Of a DNA stretch of 64,000 nucleotides, positions 45,090 through 57,519 are shown in pieces. The notes beneath the pieces were generated by a model. That model was not told the DNA's origin and did not search any database. It worked only from the letters and a program-made list of their open reading frames with translations. The stretch's first letter is position 1; the number at the start of each line of letters is the position of its first letter. A program made the position numbers and the translations under genes. The stretch comes from Anastrepha obliqua (taxonomy: Eukaryota; Arthropoda; Insecta; Diptera; Tephritidae), in assembly GCF_027943255.1 (NCBI RefSeq), contig NC_072892.1, forward strand, positions 25,567,792-25,631,791. The letters run 5' to 3'.

Positions 45090-47205
45090 ATATATATGGA
45101 ATTATAAATATAAAAAATGTATTTCAAATTTTTATGTGGGATTTATTTCAAATCTGTATACCTTCTAAAAGAATAGAATACTGAAACCTGAAACAGTTGT
45201 GCAAATACCATGTGCCTGTGGAAGAAAACTGGTATAAAGTTTTTTACTTTTACCTAAATCGCCTGTGTGAAGCAATTATTCTTTGGCAGTATTTGCGTCC
45301 AACTATATCTACTATTTACATAAAATATTTTTTCCTGGAATTTACATGGTTTTACGTCGGGGAAAAAAATAAATATTTTATAAAAATTTATTTATGGTAT
45401 TATTTTGTAAAATAAATTTTCTAATTTTTTTATTTATTCATTGTTTTTTGATTTCTTATTTATTTGACCAAAAAAATAAAACCAAAATCAACAACGGAAA
45501 TGAGAGTGCGAAACTAAATACAATACTTTGCAAAAGTCAAAAGTACTCAAAGTGCCTCTCAACAGTTCCACTTTACAATATTTTCAGCATGCATTTGTTT
45601 CCATTGCCTGTTTTTCTACAGAAAATAATACTGCTGTGGCATGGAGTAAAAAAATTACAAAGTGTAGTAGATTTGCTTGTGGATTTCTCAAACTTTTCTG
45701 TAAACAAACAAAAGAACAATAAAAATTACCAAAGTGTACTAAAATCAAAAGCTGACTTACGCTTATTTGACACTTAAAACATAAACAATTTATATGCAAT
45801 TTCTTTGCATTAACCCTCTTTTGGATTTGTACCTGTATGGTACGGTGAACCACAAGAGGTATGTGTGCGTACGAGGGTTTTATGGTTTAGCAAATGAAAA
45901 CACAACGGGTTCACTTAGGTCAAGACGTTCGTTTATCCAATTAATAGGCAGGTTATAGTGCCACTCAAGCAAAAGAAAAATCTAATATGGTACTTACTAA
46001 ATAATTGATCTGGAGCACGGTTCGGTCAGTAATAAAGTTGAAGTTTCTTTTTATTAGGTTGTATTGTTTATCTGTGGCTAAAAACAATATATGTATGCTT
46101 ACGCAGCTGAAAAGCTTGCTTACCATTTTGGACTTATGAAGTGCTGTTGACGATGGGTCTCCAGAAGCGGGACCATAGAAGACGTTCTGTCTGGTATCAA
46201 GGATGATAGATTACCAGATTTGGCCTGCAGCTATGGTGAAAAAAAGAAATTGAGGAAGTAAACTTCCGCTTACACGTCACCGGGTACACGGCAGCAGAAT
46301 TCTGACCGCTCATTTCATACGTATTCACACACTCGTCCAATCAGTCATCGTTCAGACCACAGAAGACAAGATGGGAAACTGTTTTTCTCTCGATAGAGCA
46401 CTGTCATAATGTGAATTTTTTATAACATTCGTTTGTAATGCCACACCGGAAGCAATATTGAATGGGTATTTTTTAAACAAAAATTAGGAATTTTCAGTTT
46501 TTACACGACCATTGAGGATAGTGCGCGGTTCCCCAGCAAATTTATACCACCCGTATACAGGAAAATACAACAGAAATACGCACAATCAAAATAAAATACA
46601 TTAATAAACAAAAAATTCAAAAATCGAAACTTATCCACAATTGAAACACAAAAGTAAGAAACACAAAAAATATAGTTATCATTGTTTTATTTCTACAACC
46701 CTCCATTTCGACTATCAACTATTGAAACGAGTTCCTCTCACACGGAATGAGAGGGTTTCGGTGCTTATTATCGAAGCAGCATGATCGGATGCTGTGTTAA
46801 TTTTTTTCGTATATCATCAACACAATCTCAGTTTATTCGCAAAAAATCGCTGTCATGATTCCTGTGTCGTCCGCCAATCAGGTGATTCTTTCAAATTCGC
46901 TGAGAGCCAGTTAACGGTCTGACCTTAGGCACACCTTCTGAATTACTTTAACTACGGGCTGGTATATGACAGGAAAGCTCTTGCAGTCAGACGTATGAGC
47001 TTTATCATGGCAAAAAGTGCTTGGGAATTTGATGGCGCTCTGTACAGAGTAAACACAGTCTACGAAAAGGTTAATTTGCTTAAAAAGTTCATCCGATATC
47101 AATTCAGAAGCCGCGAAAAATGTTTGGTGCGATTGAATAAATTTTTTGTGTTTTACAAATTTAAAATAAATTTGCTACTACCAAATGTCTAACAAAACTA
47201 TTGTC
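45090..47205. other. non-coding interval
   Basis: 46372-46505 is the minus-strand partner of the dispersed repeat at 26911-27038. 46314-46336 matches 24995-25045. No gene recognised. Confidence 0.4.
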
Positions 47206-47207
47206 CT

Positions 47208-47345
47208 TTTCACTTAACGCTTACACCCTTTATTGGGTGTTTGGCCGAGCTCATTTGCCTATTTGTGGTGCGTGTCTTGATATTTTTCCACAAATGAAGG
47301 GACCTACAGTTTTAAGCCGATTCCGAACGGCGGATATTTTGACGT
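47208..47345 (-). repeat. SINE tail half (split copy)
   Basis: Minus-strand SINE from GGGTGTAAGCG to ATATCCGCCGTTCGGAATCG. The homology stops at 47345 and the head half resumes near 47937. Confidence 0.75.
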
Positions 47346-47936
47346 GATAACGTCTTATAATTCGATGTAGCCGGCTGCACGCTCCAAAAAATGCGTCTTT
47401 ATCTTGCTCATGTGTCGTTATCTTGCTCATGCGGCGTTATCTTGCTCATGCGGCGTTATCTTGCCTATGCGCCGTTAACTTGATTGAACTGCAAGCTAGA
47501 GCGCGGAACGAACGACAAAGAGGCACAATCGGCACCCGCGTTCGGCAACTTTCCACATCTGGCTCTCTCCTAATTGAGTGAGCATATATATGTATGTATA
47601 TGTGCATATGTATGTATATAAATTCAAATATTTGTATTTGCATATGCCTTCTTCCTGTGTGCATGGTAATGAACTATTTCTCCGTTGAGAATAGGACGAT
47701 GATAGGAAAAGTAGGAAATCAAAGGAAGTGTTTCGAGGGTAATGTGTCTTGAAAAAGGCAAATCAATGATGTTGCCTCTCAGTGTTGTTGACTTATTAAC
47801 GTCTGATGCACAATCGAAATTGAACAAATCTTTCATGAATTTGATAAATGTTTCGTCATTTTTCTCGTTTGTGTAAATGTAACTTGACCTATTCCATTGC
47901 GATTCCATTTACCTCCTCCTCTATATCCATACAAAA
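47346..47936. mobile_element. unclassified insertion within a SINE
   Basis: About 590 bp separates two halves of one SINE. It includes a 19-20 bp tandem array (unit GCGTTATCTTGCTCATGCG, about four copies, 47393-47480). It also has a minus-strand frame (47624-47908) with TTLRGNIIDLPFSRHITLET and LISYFSYHRPIL. This is reminiscent of an endonuclease-type domain of insect mobile elements, but that is only a resemblance from memory. Exact termini were not determined. Confidence 0.5.
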
Positions 47937-48058
47937 TAGAGGAGCGGCCGCCATTAGAAAACACTTTTTTTATCAATAGGTGTTTCGTGGACATACAGGT
48001 TTCGAGTCTGTGCTCTTCCGAATGGTAGTCACGCGCCAATCATTCAGCTGCGGCGGCC
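47937..48058 (-). repeat. SINE head half (split copy)
   Basis: The minus strand carries the tRNA-like head: GCAGCTGAATGATTGGCGCG, TGACTACCATTCGG, then the body toward TTTTCTAATGGCGGCCGC. Confidence 0.75.
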
Positions 48059-48291
48059 ACTTGGTTTAATATACTTTGAGAAATATGAGTTCAAAAATAA
48101 ACTGCAAATATATCCGCCATAAACGAAAAAACCGGTTTTATTCTTAATTCAAAATTATTATTATTGCATTTCAGCGAAATTCATAAGCGTGAATACCCCC
48201 ATCATGCTCGTATAGTTTAACCAGTGAGATGATAAACCGATACTGACCACAAAAACAAACAAAAAATATGGTAGAAAAAGTTGTTGCAACG

Positions 48292-49030
48292 CACAGTGCG
48301 GCCGATTCCCGAAAAGCTGGCCAAAATTCAAAAAATTAAGTAATTGATTCAAAATTTCTTACTCGGGGGTTGTCGGGGTCGCTGATTACGAATTTGATCT
48401 TAAAATTTTGAAAATCCACCCCCTTCCACCCCTATTGGCCACCCCCTCACGTGAAATAGCGTATATTCAAGAACATAATCAAGATGCATGTAAATTTATA
48501 TGTTTTCGGAGTCGCAAGGTAGCAAGTGGTAGCAGCTGAATCTTGTTTTATTCAGTAACCATTACTTTTTTGAGTAACCTTTAATAGGTTTCAAAGCAGC
48601 ATATGACGGCGTTGTATTACTATACAGTTTGAAAACTCAAATTTTATAAAAAAAATTGCAAAAAATGTATCTACGTATTGCTGCAGCTAAAAATTTTGTG
48701 TCGATGTGTCGAGGTATTGATATGTACTAAAGATTTCTCGTATTTTACTAACCTTCCGAAGATGATTCCATTTGCTTTTGTTCAATTTACTCCATTACAA
48801 AATCTTTCAAATGTGTACAACTTTCACTATTCATCGACAGTAATACGATGCTCAAACGAAGGCCACGTTGCGACTGAAAATACAGAGGATACTTAGGGTA
48901 CAGGACGTTGCTATGAACGGTTTTCACTACTCAAGGCATTACTGTAGCCAACCCAAAGACAAAAAAACTCTATCTAGAAACTTTTTTTTTTCGACTTTTG
49001 GCCAGCTTTTTGGGAATCGGCCGCACTGTG
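48292..49030. mobile_element. non-autonomous Transib-type element
   Basis: A 739-bp element. Terminal inverted repeats start CACAGTGCGGCCGATTCCC and match for about 38 bp with two or three mismatches. Both termini begin with CACAGTG. It is flanked by a perfect 5-bp duplication CAACG (48287-48291 and 49031-49035). A GC-rich 5-bp target duplication and CACWRTG termini are the hallmarks of Transib transposons, the relatives of RAG1, whose recombination-signal heptamer is the same CACAGTG. No ORF of useful length lies inside, so movement would need a transposase encoded elsewhere. Confidence 0.85.
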
Positions 49031-49035
49031 CAACG

Positions 49036-49900
49036 GTGCGACGGCAATTGTAGCAACACTAATTATAGCCAAATAAGGCAATTATTTGGCCGAATATTTT
49101 GAAAACTGGCAGTCAAAAACACTTGGGAAAAGCGTGAAGGTTGACCTCGCCCTTTAAGTGCTTCACTACAACACAGCGCGTCTGACAGCCCTCTTGTCAA
49201 AGTGTGGTATAATGAAGTTGAAATTGTAACGCAAGATTTGAAGTTTAAGTTGAAGTTTTTGTCATGGTGCTGAAGATGCCACTGTGAAGAATGTAACTGT
49301 AGAAAAGCTCAGTAGAGGGGGGGGGGAATTATAATTCAAATTGATGCAATGAAAACCGAAAGTAGCTGAAATATAAATCTTAAAACGATTTTTTGTGTAT
49401 GCAATTGCGTTGGTATTATTTCTTTTTTGTGCAAATGCTGGTTGGACGCTTTGCGAAAGTATGAGCGCCAATGTTTTTTGTGCACACAACATTTCAAGCA
49501 TGGAATGGACTTTCAGAGTCACTTGCCAGCCGTTCAACTATGGTCTGGCGTCTTGCCACCAATAAGATTTGAGATTTTTGTTTACTAAATGTAATTTCTT
49601 TTGTTACTTTGGGTTTTGCATCTTTTATGGTATGCGCTTTGTTGTTGTTATTATTCATGTTGTAGAGATGACAAAAGACGGTTGGGCAGGCGGCTTTTAC
49701 TTTGCACCCTTGCACTTCTGCCACTTCTTCTTAGTGCCTCGCATTCACTTGACAGTTGGATGACTTGGCTTGAGAAATGTGGTTAGCATGTCAATTTGAC
49801 ATAATACTCTCAACTGAACTGAAGCCAGCACTGGCAAATGTAATTATGCCGCCAACGCGCGCCGAAATGTGTTGTATTGTGTGCAAATTTTATGGTATCA
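49036..49900. other. unassigned sequence
   Basis: No gene recognised. Confidence 0.35.
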
Positions 49901-49902
49901 GA

Positions 49903-50643
49903 GCAGATGGTAAGGGATAAAAATCGTTTTTTTTTTTTTTTTGCATGTTATTGTAGTAAAACATTTCAAAAATACCGTGTTAAAATTTTAAGTCAATCCG
50001 AGCAAAACTTTTTAAGTTATAGAGCATAAAGCCGAGCCGCCTCAAAAATCTGCCGAGACGCAGCAGTTGCGTGCGTAGTCCGTTACAAACTTTAAACGCG
50101 GTTTTCTCGAACCTTTTTTTTTAAAGTGCGTAGTCATTGGCATTTGAAAACTACTCAACCGATCCTTTTGAAATTTTGCACACATATTTTACATATAAAA
50201 AACCTCCTCTTAACGTTTTTTTTTGCCATTTTTTTTTATATTAAGGTGGTTTTACACCTACAAAATGGCGGCATTTTTTCGTCAAAAATCACTTTTTACT
50301 TCAAACGACTACCAAATGGCTGAAAATGCAAATAAATCGTCAAAATAAACGTTGGGGGGAAGTTTACCTCATACTTTAACTAAATTATTCGATTTTTTTG
50401 ATTTCAGATGATTCTACGCTGAGATATGCTGACTACTGCAAAATGTATTTTTGAAAAGACGTCTACGTAAATGTGCTCTCATTCGCTCATTTTGCAATAT
50501 TTTTACATGAAAATTTAATCAAATATTCTTGAAATGTTACTTTATAATATGCAACAACTTTTAATAAACTGACTTGAACCGTTTCGCTACAATAAATTCA
50601 TGAAAAAAGTGTTTTTTTTTTTAGCGTTTATCCCTTACCCCCC
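49903..50643. mobile_element. diverged member of the TTAA-element superfamily
   Basis: Inverted termini GGTAAGGGATAAAAATCG and, on the other strand, GGGTAAGGGATAAACGCT. The interior shares the superfamily core in the opposite orientation (CTTTAAACGCGGTTTTCTCG, 50087-50106; TTTCAGATGATTCTACG, 50402-50418). No TTAA duplication is visible, so the ends have decayed or this branch uses another target. Confidence 0.7.
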
Positions 50644-51725
50644 CTCCAAAAAAATAGGATTTGTCAAACTCTCCAAAATACGCCTCTGTCTCGGCGATGA
50701 CTTGCTCGTTTGAACTAAATTTTTCCCCGTTTTCCAGCGAGCCATTTCTTCATGTTAGGGAACAAGAAAAAGTCGCAGTAAGCCAGATCGGGTGAATACG
50801 GGGGGTGCGGCAGCAATTTATAACGCAATTCATGCAGTTTGGCGGCGACAACTCCGGATGAAACTGCTGGTGCGTTATCGTGGCACCTTTTTATTTGCCA
50901 AATGCGACCGTGTCTCCTCAAATATTTTGTGAAGACGGTCCAATAACTCACTGTAGTATTGTCCAGTGATCGATCGTTCTTTTTCTAAAAAATCCATGAG
51001 GATACCGCCTATCGCATCCCAAAAAATCGTCGCCATGACCTTTCCTGCCAATAGGACTGTCTAAGGCCTTCTTTGGGGCAGATTCACGGGGGGAAATACA
51101 TTGTTTTGATAGTCGCTTCGTTTCTGGTATGTAATGATGAATCCAGGTTTCATCAACACTGATAACTCGACGCAAAAATTGCTTCGGATCTAGCTTAAAT
51201 AGCTCCAAACACTGCTTCGAAGTTAACAACCGCATCAGCTTGTTGTCCACCGTGAGCAATCGCGGTACCCATCGAACCGAAAATACTTATCATGTAAAAT
51301 ATTAATTGCCGTTCCGGTCGACACGCCTATGGCCCCTGTTACTTCGCGCACTTTCGTTCGGTGATTAGCGAAAATCATGTCGTGGACTTTTTGAATGATT
51401 TCCTCAGTAACCACGCCCAGCAGGCGGTTACTGAGTTGCCCCTGGTTGCCCCTCATCAAAAACGGATCCATATACAGCATCCAACTTTGCTTTTATCTCC
51501 TCCCATTTTTTCCCATCCAAAAACAAAAGCAAATTACCAAATGATACTGCTCTTTTTCCATCTTAGCGAACATCACGAAACACCTCTTACTCGAATGGCT
51601 GCCAAATCCAAACTAACCTATCAATCGGTGTGAAATTTGTTTTGCCGTCGTTTGATAGATGGCAGCCAACTTCCCTCAGGAACGCCCTCTGTCATCAAAC
51701 ATGAGTATTTATTGAGCCGCCCTCG
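50644..51725 (-). pseudogene. mariner transposon with frameshifted transposase
   Basis: The right terminus CGAGGGCGGCTCAATAAATA (minus strand, ending 51725) abuts TA. The coding remnant includes LLGVVTEEIIQKVHDMIFA, HRTKVREVTGAIGVSTGTA, LTVDNKLMRLLTSKQCLELF, FLRRVISVDETWIHHYIPET (first catalytic aspartate), CHDNAPAVSSG (second) and LLPHPPYSPDLAYCDFFLFP (third). Frameshifts near 51250 and 50950 separate the three segments. All three catalytic aspartates remain readable. The left end is cut by the neighbouring TTAA-superfamily element. Confidence 0.9.
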
Positions 51726-51749
51726 TATATACATTGACGCATAGCCATA

Positions 51750-52200
51750 ATTTTTTTTTTTTTTTTTTGGTGGGTGAGGTAGGGTTCAAAATGCCTTCGC
51801 ACTTACAGCGACCGTCGTCTACTGCGTCGTGTGGTGTGGCCACTAAAACAGTCCCTCCTCCTCTCCTGGGGAGACTCCCCTCCCGGAACTGATTTGTACA
51901 TTACTTCGGGAGGGCCCAGAACGGCGTCCATGAAAAGGACCGAATTCTAATTCACCCACGTCTGGGTCCACCATATTTGTAGCCAGCATTCATGCTATAG
52001 GCTCGTCTTCTTTTGTCTCTATCTGCGGGGCTTCATGTTGTCGGTTAATCTTCTAGTCAAGTATATTAGGATCTCTGTCCATGTCAAGTTTTTTGGCACG
52101 TAGAACTCGCTCTATATACGTGCGAATAATTTGCCAATTTTCTGCGCTTTCTATCATTTTTTTAATCATAGTTTTTTTAATCATAATCGAATTGGTACCT
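51750..52200 (-). mobile_element. LINE 3' UTR with poly(A), probably R1-like
   Basis: On the minus strand, GC-richer sequence with GGGAGTCTCCCCAGGAGAGG and CACACCACACGACGCAGTAG runs into a poly(A) of about 18 at 51768-51751. The composition and polyadenylated end suggest a LINE 3' UTR, but no coding block confirms the clade. Confidence 0.45.
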
Positions 52201-52307
52201 GTTTTTTAGTTTAGAACAGGGATTAAATTTAAACCTCCCGCTGGCTGGTTTGATTGATTGATAATTTCAATATACCACAGTGCAATCCTCGTTGAGTCAA
52301 ATCACCA

Positions 52308-52840
52308 GATGAGTCAAATCACTTTTGAAGGAGCACGGTCGCCAAATCAGTCGTCAATTGGCGGAGAAAGTGGACTGCGGTCATAAAACGATGCTCAATC
52401 ACCTTCATTAAATGGGATTAACCGAAAAACTGGGAGCCTCTATGGCTCACGAGCTCAACAATAAAACAAAACAAAGAAAGTCGCCTTTAAATTACTTCTC
52501 AGCATCTCGTCCACCATCAAGCAACTCAAGGTCATAAACAGAATCGTCACGGGAGATGAGAAATGGTGCCTATTCATCAATATGAAGCAAAGAAAGGAGT
52601 GGGTGACTCCAGGAGACACGCCATAGCCGAGAGTCAAGCTTCATCCAAGGAGGTCCTTAAAAACTGGCTCAACAACTTTTTTGGATGATTTTTGGCGGAA
52701 CGGCAACAACAAATTGGTCGAAAACGGTGAATATATAGTTGATTAACTTATTGATGTAATTATTATTTTTTGTTTAGATAAAAGCCTTCGGTAAAAACGC
52801 TACGAACTTATTTCCCAAACCAATACTTTTCATTGTAATT
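52308..52840 (+). pseudogene. mariner transposase fragment, same family as 44638-45085
   Basis: The plus strand reads LLKEHGRQISRQLAEKVDCG, then HKTMLNHLH, GLTEKLGAS and, after shifts, RIVTGDEKWCLFINMKQRKE, WVTPGDTP and HPRRSLKTG. The first catalytic aspartate block is present, the rest degraded. The 3' end extends to a typical non-coding mariner end near 52840. Confidence 0.8.
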
Positions 52841-52844
52841 GGTC

Positions 52845-54635
52845 TGTAAGAAACTTGTGATCATAAACTAAATAATAAATAAATAAATAACATTGTATTT
52901 GTTGACTAATACACAAAAATATAGGAATGATTTTTACAAAAGTTAAATTCTTGACTAAAATAATATGAATCCGTTTAGGATAAAACTTCGTATTTCATTT
53001 TATTTTAAAGCCTTTATATTTTAAGACTATTGCGACATTTTTCATGTATGTATATAAATATTTGCATATTACATAACTTTTCCGCCCGTTTCACCATCTC
53101 AATTTAATGTAAAATAAAAAACAACCATTTTTAAGAATGAAAGGAAAGTAAGCTGCGCACGTTGGATCCTCAATTACCAAAAATATTCTAATAAAAACAA
53201 AACGATATGAAAGATTTTACTATTTAATTACTATTTTTTTAGTGCCCCCACTTGCGTTTGCTTTGGCAACATTTCTGATTTTCTATGAATTTTTGAATTT
53301 TTGCAACTTTACCACTTTCTTGTGCAAACGAGCTGCCATAAAAGGCACTCTTAGTTAAATTTTTCATTTTTTCTTACTCCTCTGGCAGGTAGCGAAAATT
53401 TACCATGTTGTTGTCATCTTCATGCATAAACAGGGAGCACAACTTAGGCCATCGCCTGTATCATCATCACCACCTGACTGTCAGCTGTTCATTACTATAT
53501 TTTCAAGTGGCCCAACAACTTTTACGTACCGTCGCACGTCACAATTGAACAGACGGCAAGTAAGAGCGCGGCGCAACAGTTGGCAAGCAAGCAGACACGG
53601 CTAGCAACAGGCACTGAATTGTTATTGCTACAGCAACCCGGCAAGACGAGACGAGACTTTGCGGCATAGGAAACAGTAAAAATCATCAGTGTGGCGATGC
53701 GGCCGATTACAAGCACAAACCTTTCATACTCCACTGTTGTTGCATACTCGCCATGCCAGTTGCTGTTGCAACTATTATTAGTTGTTGCTGCAACTAGTAT
53801 TACCATTGCTGCAGGTGATTTCTGTCGTCTCTGTTGCACTTTTTTCCATGTCGTCAAACGATGTCCGTGGCGTCTCGCTGGCGTCGCATTGCATCGTTTC
53901 GTCGTATCATCGCTTATTTCCTGTATTCTTATGTAATATTTATTTGCCATTTCGAGTCGTTGGAACTTTAAGTTGATAATTGAATTGAAAAGTAGTACAA
54001 TCACATTACGTTCCAGCGTCTTGTCTGGGCCGACGTCGATAGCGGCATCACCTTTTCCATATCTTATTTGTTTGATGGCAAACCAATCGTAGTTATTGGG
54101 CCTTTGAATGGGTCGCTGGGTTGTTTGTTGATTTGCTGTAGCTGCGTGTAATGCTGCACGAACAATTGGTTTCCTGGAAATGCACACAGTGTGAGCTTAC
54201 GAAGGAAGCGAAGTTGAATTATGTACAACTGAAGCGAGTAACCGTTAATCGTTGGTATTATTTACCTGATGAAATTTAGGCACTTTTACTACAGAGCCAC
54301 CGTAGCCCTACCGTACGAACCGTAGGGTATTTGCCCATGACTGTTCTTCCTTTGGTCATGTATTTCTCCATCTCGTGATTTAGAACATGTGCTGAGATCT
54401 ACTAGAATTAAATGAAGTTACTAATCGTTTTAAGATAACAGATTTATAAATTCAAAGTTCATCAGGTTACCTTCCTTTTTAAAATGAAATTGGGCTACAT
54501 ACAATTAGCGACGTCCCGAAGCTGTTTATTACCTCGAGCTTATGTCCACTAAGCGTCTGCAACGTAACTAAGATGGTGTAAATTTTATACATACCAAAGC
54601 CCACATAATAGTCTTACAACACTGGTTTTCGTTAT
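52845..54635. other. non-coding interval
   Basis: 52850-53400 is AT-rich. 53400-54240 is GC-richer with CAG/CAA-type runs, which produces a 221-codon open frame on the minus strand without recognisable domains. No gene is supported. Confidence 0.4.
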
Positions 54636-54639
54636 AACT

Positions 54640-54907
54640 GTCTAGATAAGGAAGAGGAAGAGACGATCGCGCACCTCCAATGGCACATCCTGCTCTAGCT
54701 AGTTGTGAGTTTACCTTTTTAGGCAGGCAATTTTTTAATGAGCTGCAAGATCTCAGTACTGTGGAAGTGCGGCATATTCTAAAATTTTTGAAAAGTATAC
54801 GCTGGCTTTAGGAGAGATAAGGACAAATTCCCCACGCGGCAGTACAAATGGCTATAAGCCCGAGGGTGTCCCATAGGGGACAACCGCTTCAACCTAATCT
54901 AACCTAA
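54640..54907 (+). mobile_element. I-type LINE 3' end
   Basis: Plus-strand LINE end: EEEETIAHL, then a decayed C terminus. The 3' UTR TACAAATGGCTATAAGCCCG is followed by ACAACCGCTTCAACCTAATC and TAACC. Same family as 33540-34090 (inverted) and 63890-63958. Confidence 0.75.
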
Positions 54908-55254
54908 AGCCCACATAATATCATACATGCTATCTATTTGCAGCTTGGCAATCTATAATGGGAAACTAGAATATTTGGGATCACTGACTGAAAGAAAATG
55001 CTGAGCTAAACACCAAAACGTGCACTCAAGGTTTCTAAAAATCTTATTGGTGGGTCCCTTTCCCCATCTTCGACGAGCTGAAAGAAATGTTCCATCAGCG
55101 TTTTAGCTCACTTTAAGCAATGGAGAGTTGTTGTTGTTGTTGTGGTTGAATGTGGTTGATGTGGTTGAACATTTCTGAGCTGAAATGCTCCTAATTAGTG
55201 ACCAGCACCGTTTTACTACCACTATGTCGTGATGATATGTTTTTTTTTTTCCAA

Positions 55255-56145
55255 GTCAGATCCATTTAGTGAGTTCCAAGTATAGGAGGAAATCCTTTAT
55301 CTCGATGACTGAGATCTCCTTAATTTGCTGTAGAAAAGGCTTACCGAAGGGTCGGAGTCGTGCCCTGGCTAGTCCCGGACATTCACATAAATAGCGGAAC
55401 ACACTTTCCTTCGCCCCTTCCGCTTGACAGCTTCTTCAGATAGGATTGAAGGGTAGATTGAGTCTAGCTGCATGATCCCCTACTTTCCAATGTCCTGTAA
55501 GGGTTGCAGTGATACGTGAAATGTTTGGCCGAGAACATCCTAGCAGGTCAGTCTAGTGTCGAGCCCTTTCTTGCTAGCTCATCCGCTATCTCATTGCCCC
55601 GTATGTTCCTATGACCGGGAACCCATATCAGGGTAATTTCAAGCCAATGGCTGAGCAGTTTTAGCTCCTCTCTACACTGTAGGACCAGTTTGGATGAAAT
55701 GTAGTTGGAGTCTAAGGCCTTAATAGCTGCTTGACTGTCTGAGAAGATAGCTACTCTTGCACCAACTACCTTGTAGAGTTCTAGGGATTGGCATGCTTCT
55801 CTGATCGCTAAAAGTTCTGCCTGGAACACGGTGGCATAATCAGGAAGACGAATTGATTGAGATAGGTTGAGTGGCTCCGAATGGAAGTCAGCTCCCACAC
55901 CACTGTTCATCTTAGAACCATCGGTATAAATTTCGATATCGTGTCTTCCAATCACCTCTCCTTTGCTCCACTCGGCTCTCGGTGGAAAACGTACCGTAAA
56001 GCCTTTCTTGAAGTTGAGGTCGGGGACTGTGTAGTCTGATCCGTTTTTGAGCAGCGGGGGTCCCTGTAGGAGGATCTTGCTGTGACCGTACGGCCTTGTT
56101 GTCCAGCTTCCTATGTCTCTGAGTCTCACCGCGCTGCAAGTAGCA
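55255..56145 (-). mobile_element. I-type LINE fragment with intact RNase H domain
   Basis: Minus-strand ORF 55548-56129 (about 193 codons) encodes a complete RNase HI domain: DIEIYTDGSKMNSGVGADFH, VFQAELLAIREACQ, IFSDSQAAIKALDS and LIWVPGHRNIRGNEIADELA. A stop follows. The downstream C terminus remains readable in other frames: LTGHWKVGDHAARLNLP and FRYLCECPGLARARLRPFGK, with KDFLLYLELTKWI to about 55260. It lacks the reverse transcriptase. Confidence 0.88.
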
Positions 56146-56149
56146 ATGG

Positions 56150-56478
56150 AGAGTAGTATGAAGTGGTCTTATTCGGTCTGAGGGATTCTATAGTTAAATC
56201 AGAAATTTATCTTCTTGTGTTAAGCTTCTTAAGTAGTTTTGACGGATATTAGGAGTGCTTGTAACAATGCCCTTGAAGGTTTATGACTTTAGCGCTCAGC
56301 GGTCTAATGACTGCGTGTGAACTAACTTTGAGAGGAGTAAGTACTGGTGTGTGGCAGGCTGGCCCAACCGTGTTGTACGTCTCCTAAGCTTTTTCACTAT
56401 CCGTTTATTAGAACAATTATCTATAATGTACGGCCGTACTGAAATTGAGTAAACTAATGGTGGCTATGGTCTGCTGGT
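56150..56478. other. unassigned sequence
   Basis: No recognised feature. Confidence 0.35.
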
Positions 56479-56479
56479 G

Positions 56480-57145
56480 AACGAGGACTTGACGAAGTAC
56501 CTCCATGATGAAATATACACTCGGCGCACTCGCTTATCGGCACCCACGTCCCTGTTGACAGTTATAATTTCGAGGTTGCAACAGTCTTCGTTTATCTAAG
56601 AACTAGCATTCACAGCGTAGAATCTCTCTTGCCAACAAGTGCTACTTTGGACTGAGTAGGCAAATGAGGAGTAAAGTCCTCTCTCGACGAACAAAACTAA
56701 CACTCTACAAGGCTCTTATCATGCCCGTCCTAACGTATGGCGCAGAAGCGTGGACGATGACAACATCCGATGAAGCGACGCTTGGAGTGTTTGAGAGAAA
56801 GATTCTGCGGAAGATTTTTGGACCTTTGCACGTTGGCAACGCCGAATATCGCAGGGGATGGAACGATGAGCTGTATGAGCTTTACGACGACATAGACATA
56901 GCGCAACGAATAAAGATCTAGCGGCTACGTTGGCTGGGTCATGTCGTCCGAATGGATACAAACGCTCCGGATCTGAAAGTATTCGATGCACTACCAGCTG
57001 GTGGTAGCAGAGAAAGAGGAAAACCTCCTCTGTGTTGAAAAGATCAGATGGAGAATGACTTGGCTTCCCTAGGTGTGTCCAATTGGCACCGGTTAGCACG
57101 AGAAACTCCGCCAAAATCACGTAGGCGGTTATCGCGTTAATCAAG
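56480..57145 (+). mobile_element. RTE/BovB-like LINE 3' fragment
   Basis: Plus-strand remnant: MRSKVLSRRTKLTLYKALIM, PVLTYGAEAWTMTTSDEATL, RKILRKIFGPLHVGNAEYRR, ELYELYDDIDIAQRIKI, a stop, then LRWLGHVVRMDTNAPDLKVF and the tail to about 57145. Same family as 41258-41692. Confidence 0.82.
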
Positions 57146-57149
57146 AAGA

Positions 57150-57515
57150 AAAAGAATGGTGGCTAGGTCCAACTGATATTGAAGAGTTCCTATACTACTT
57201 TCCAAAAAACAAAAAGAAAGCGTTTAATTAGCGAAAGAAATTTACGAACGGTACAACAAAAATATTTGGCAAATCAATTAGGAAATTATGTTGCGTTCTT
57301 CTGTAAGATGCTTCTTTACGAACCAAATATTGGATTTGATGTGACAACACCACCTACTCCAATTTTCAACTGCACGTTCTTGGTTGAGAGAATGCAGAAG
57401 GTCCGCATTTCACTGCTCTGGTCTCCCTGAATTTGACAGAATCAGGTGTTCAGCTGACCTCTACAAAGAGGTTTGCTTACATTTTTTTGTTTGCAAACAA
57501 TTGTATTCTTTTTAT
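57150..57515. other. unassigned sequence
   Basis: No recognised feature. Confidence 0.35.
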
Positions 57516-57519
57516 TTTC

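Noticed and set aside
53522..54187. 221-codon minus-strand ORF
   Set aside because: GC-richer, CAG/CAA-type composition explains the lack of stops; no signal, domain or plausible splice context supports it strongly.
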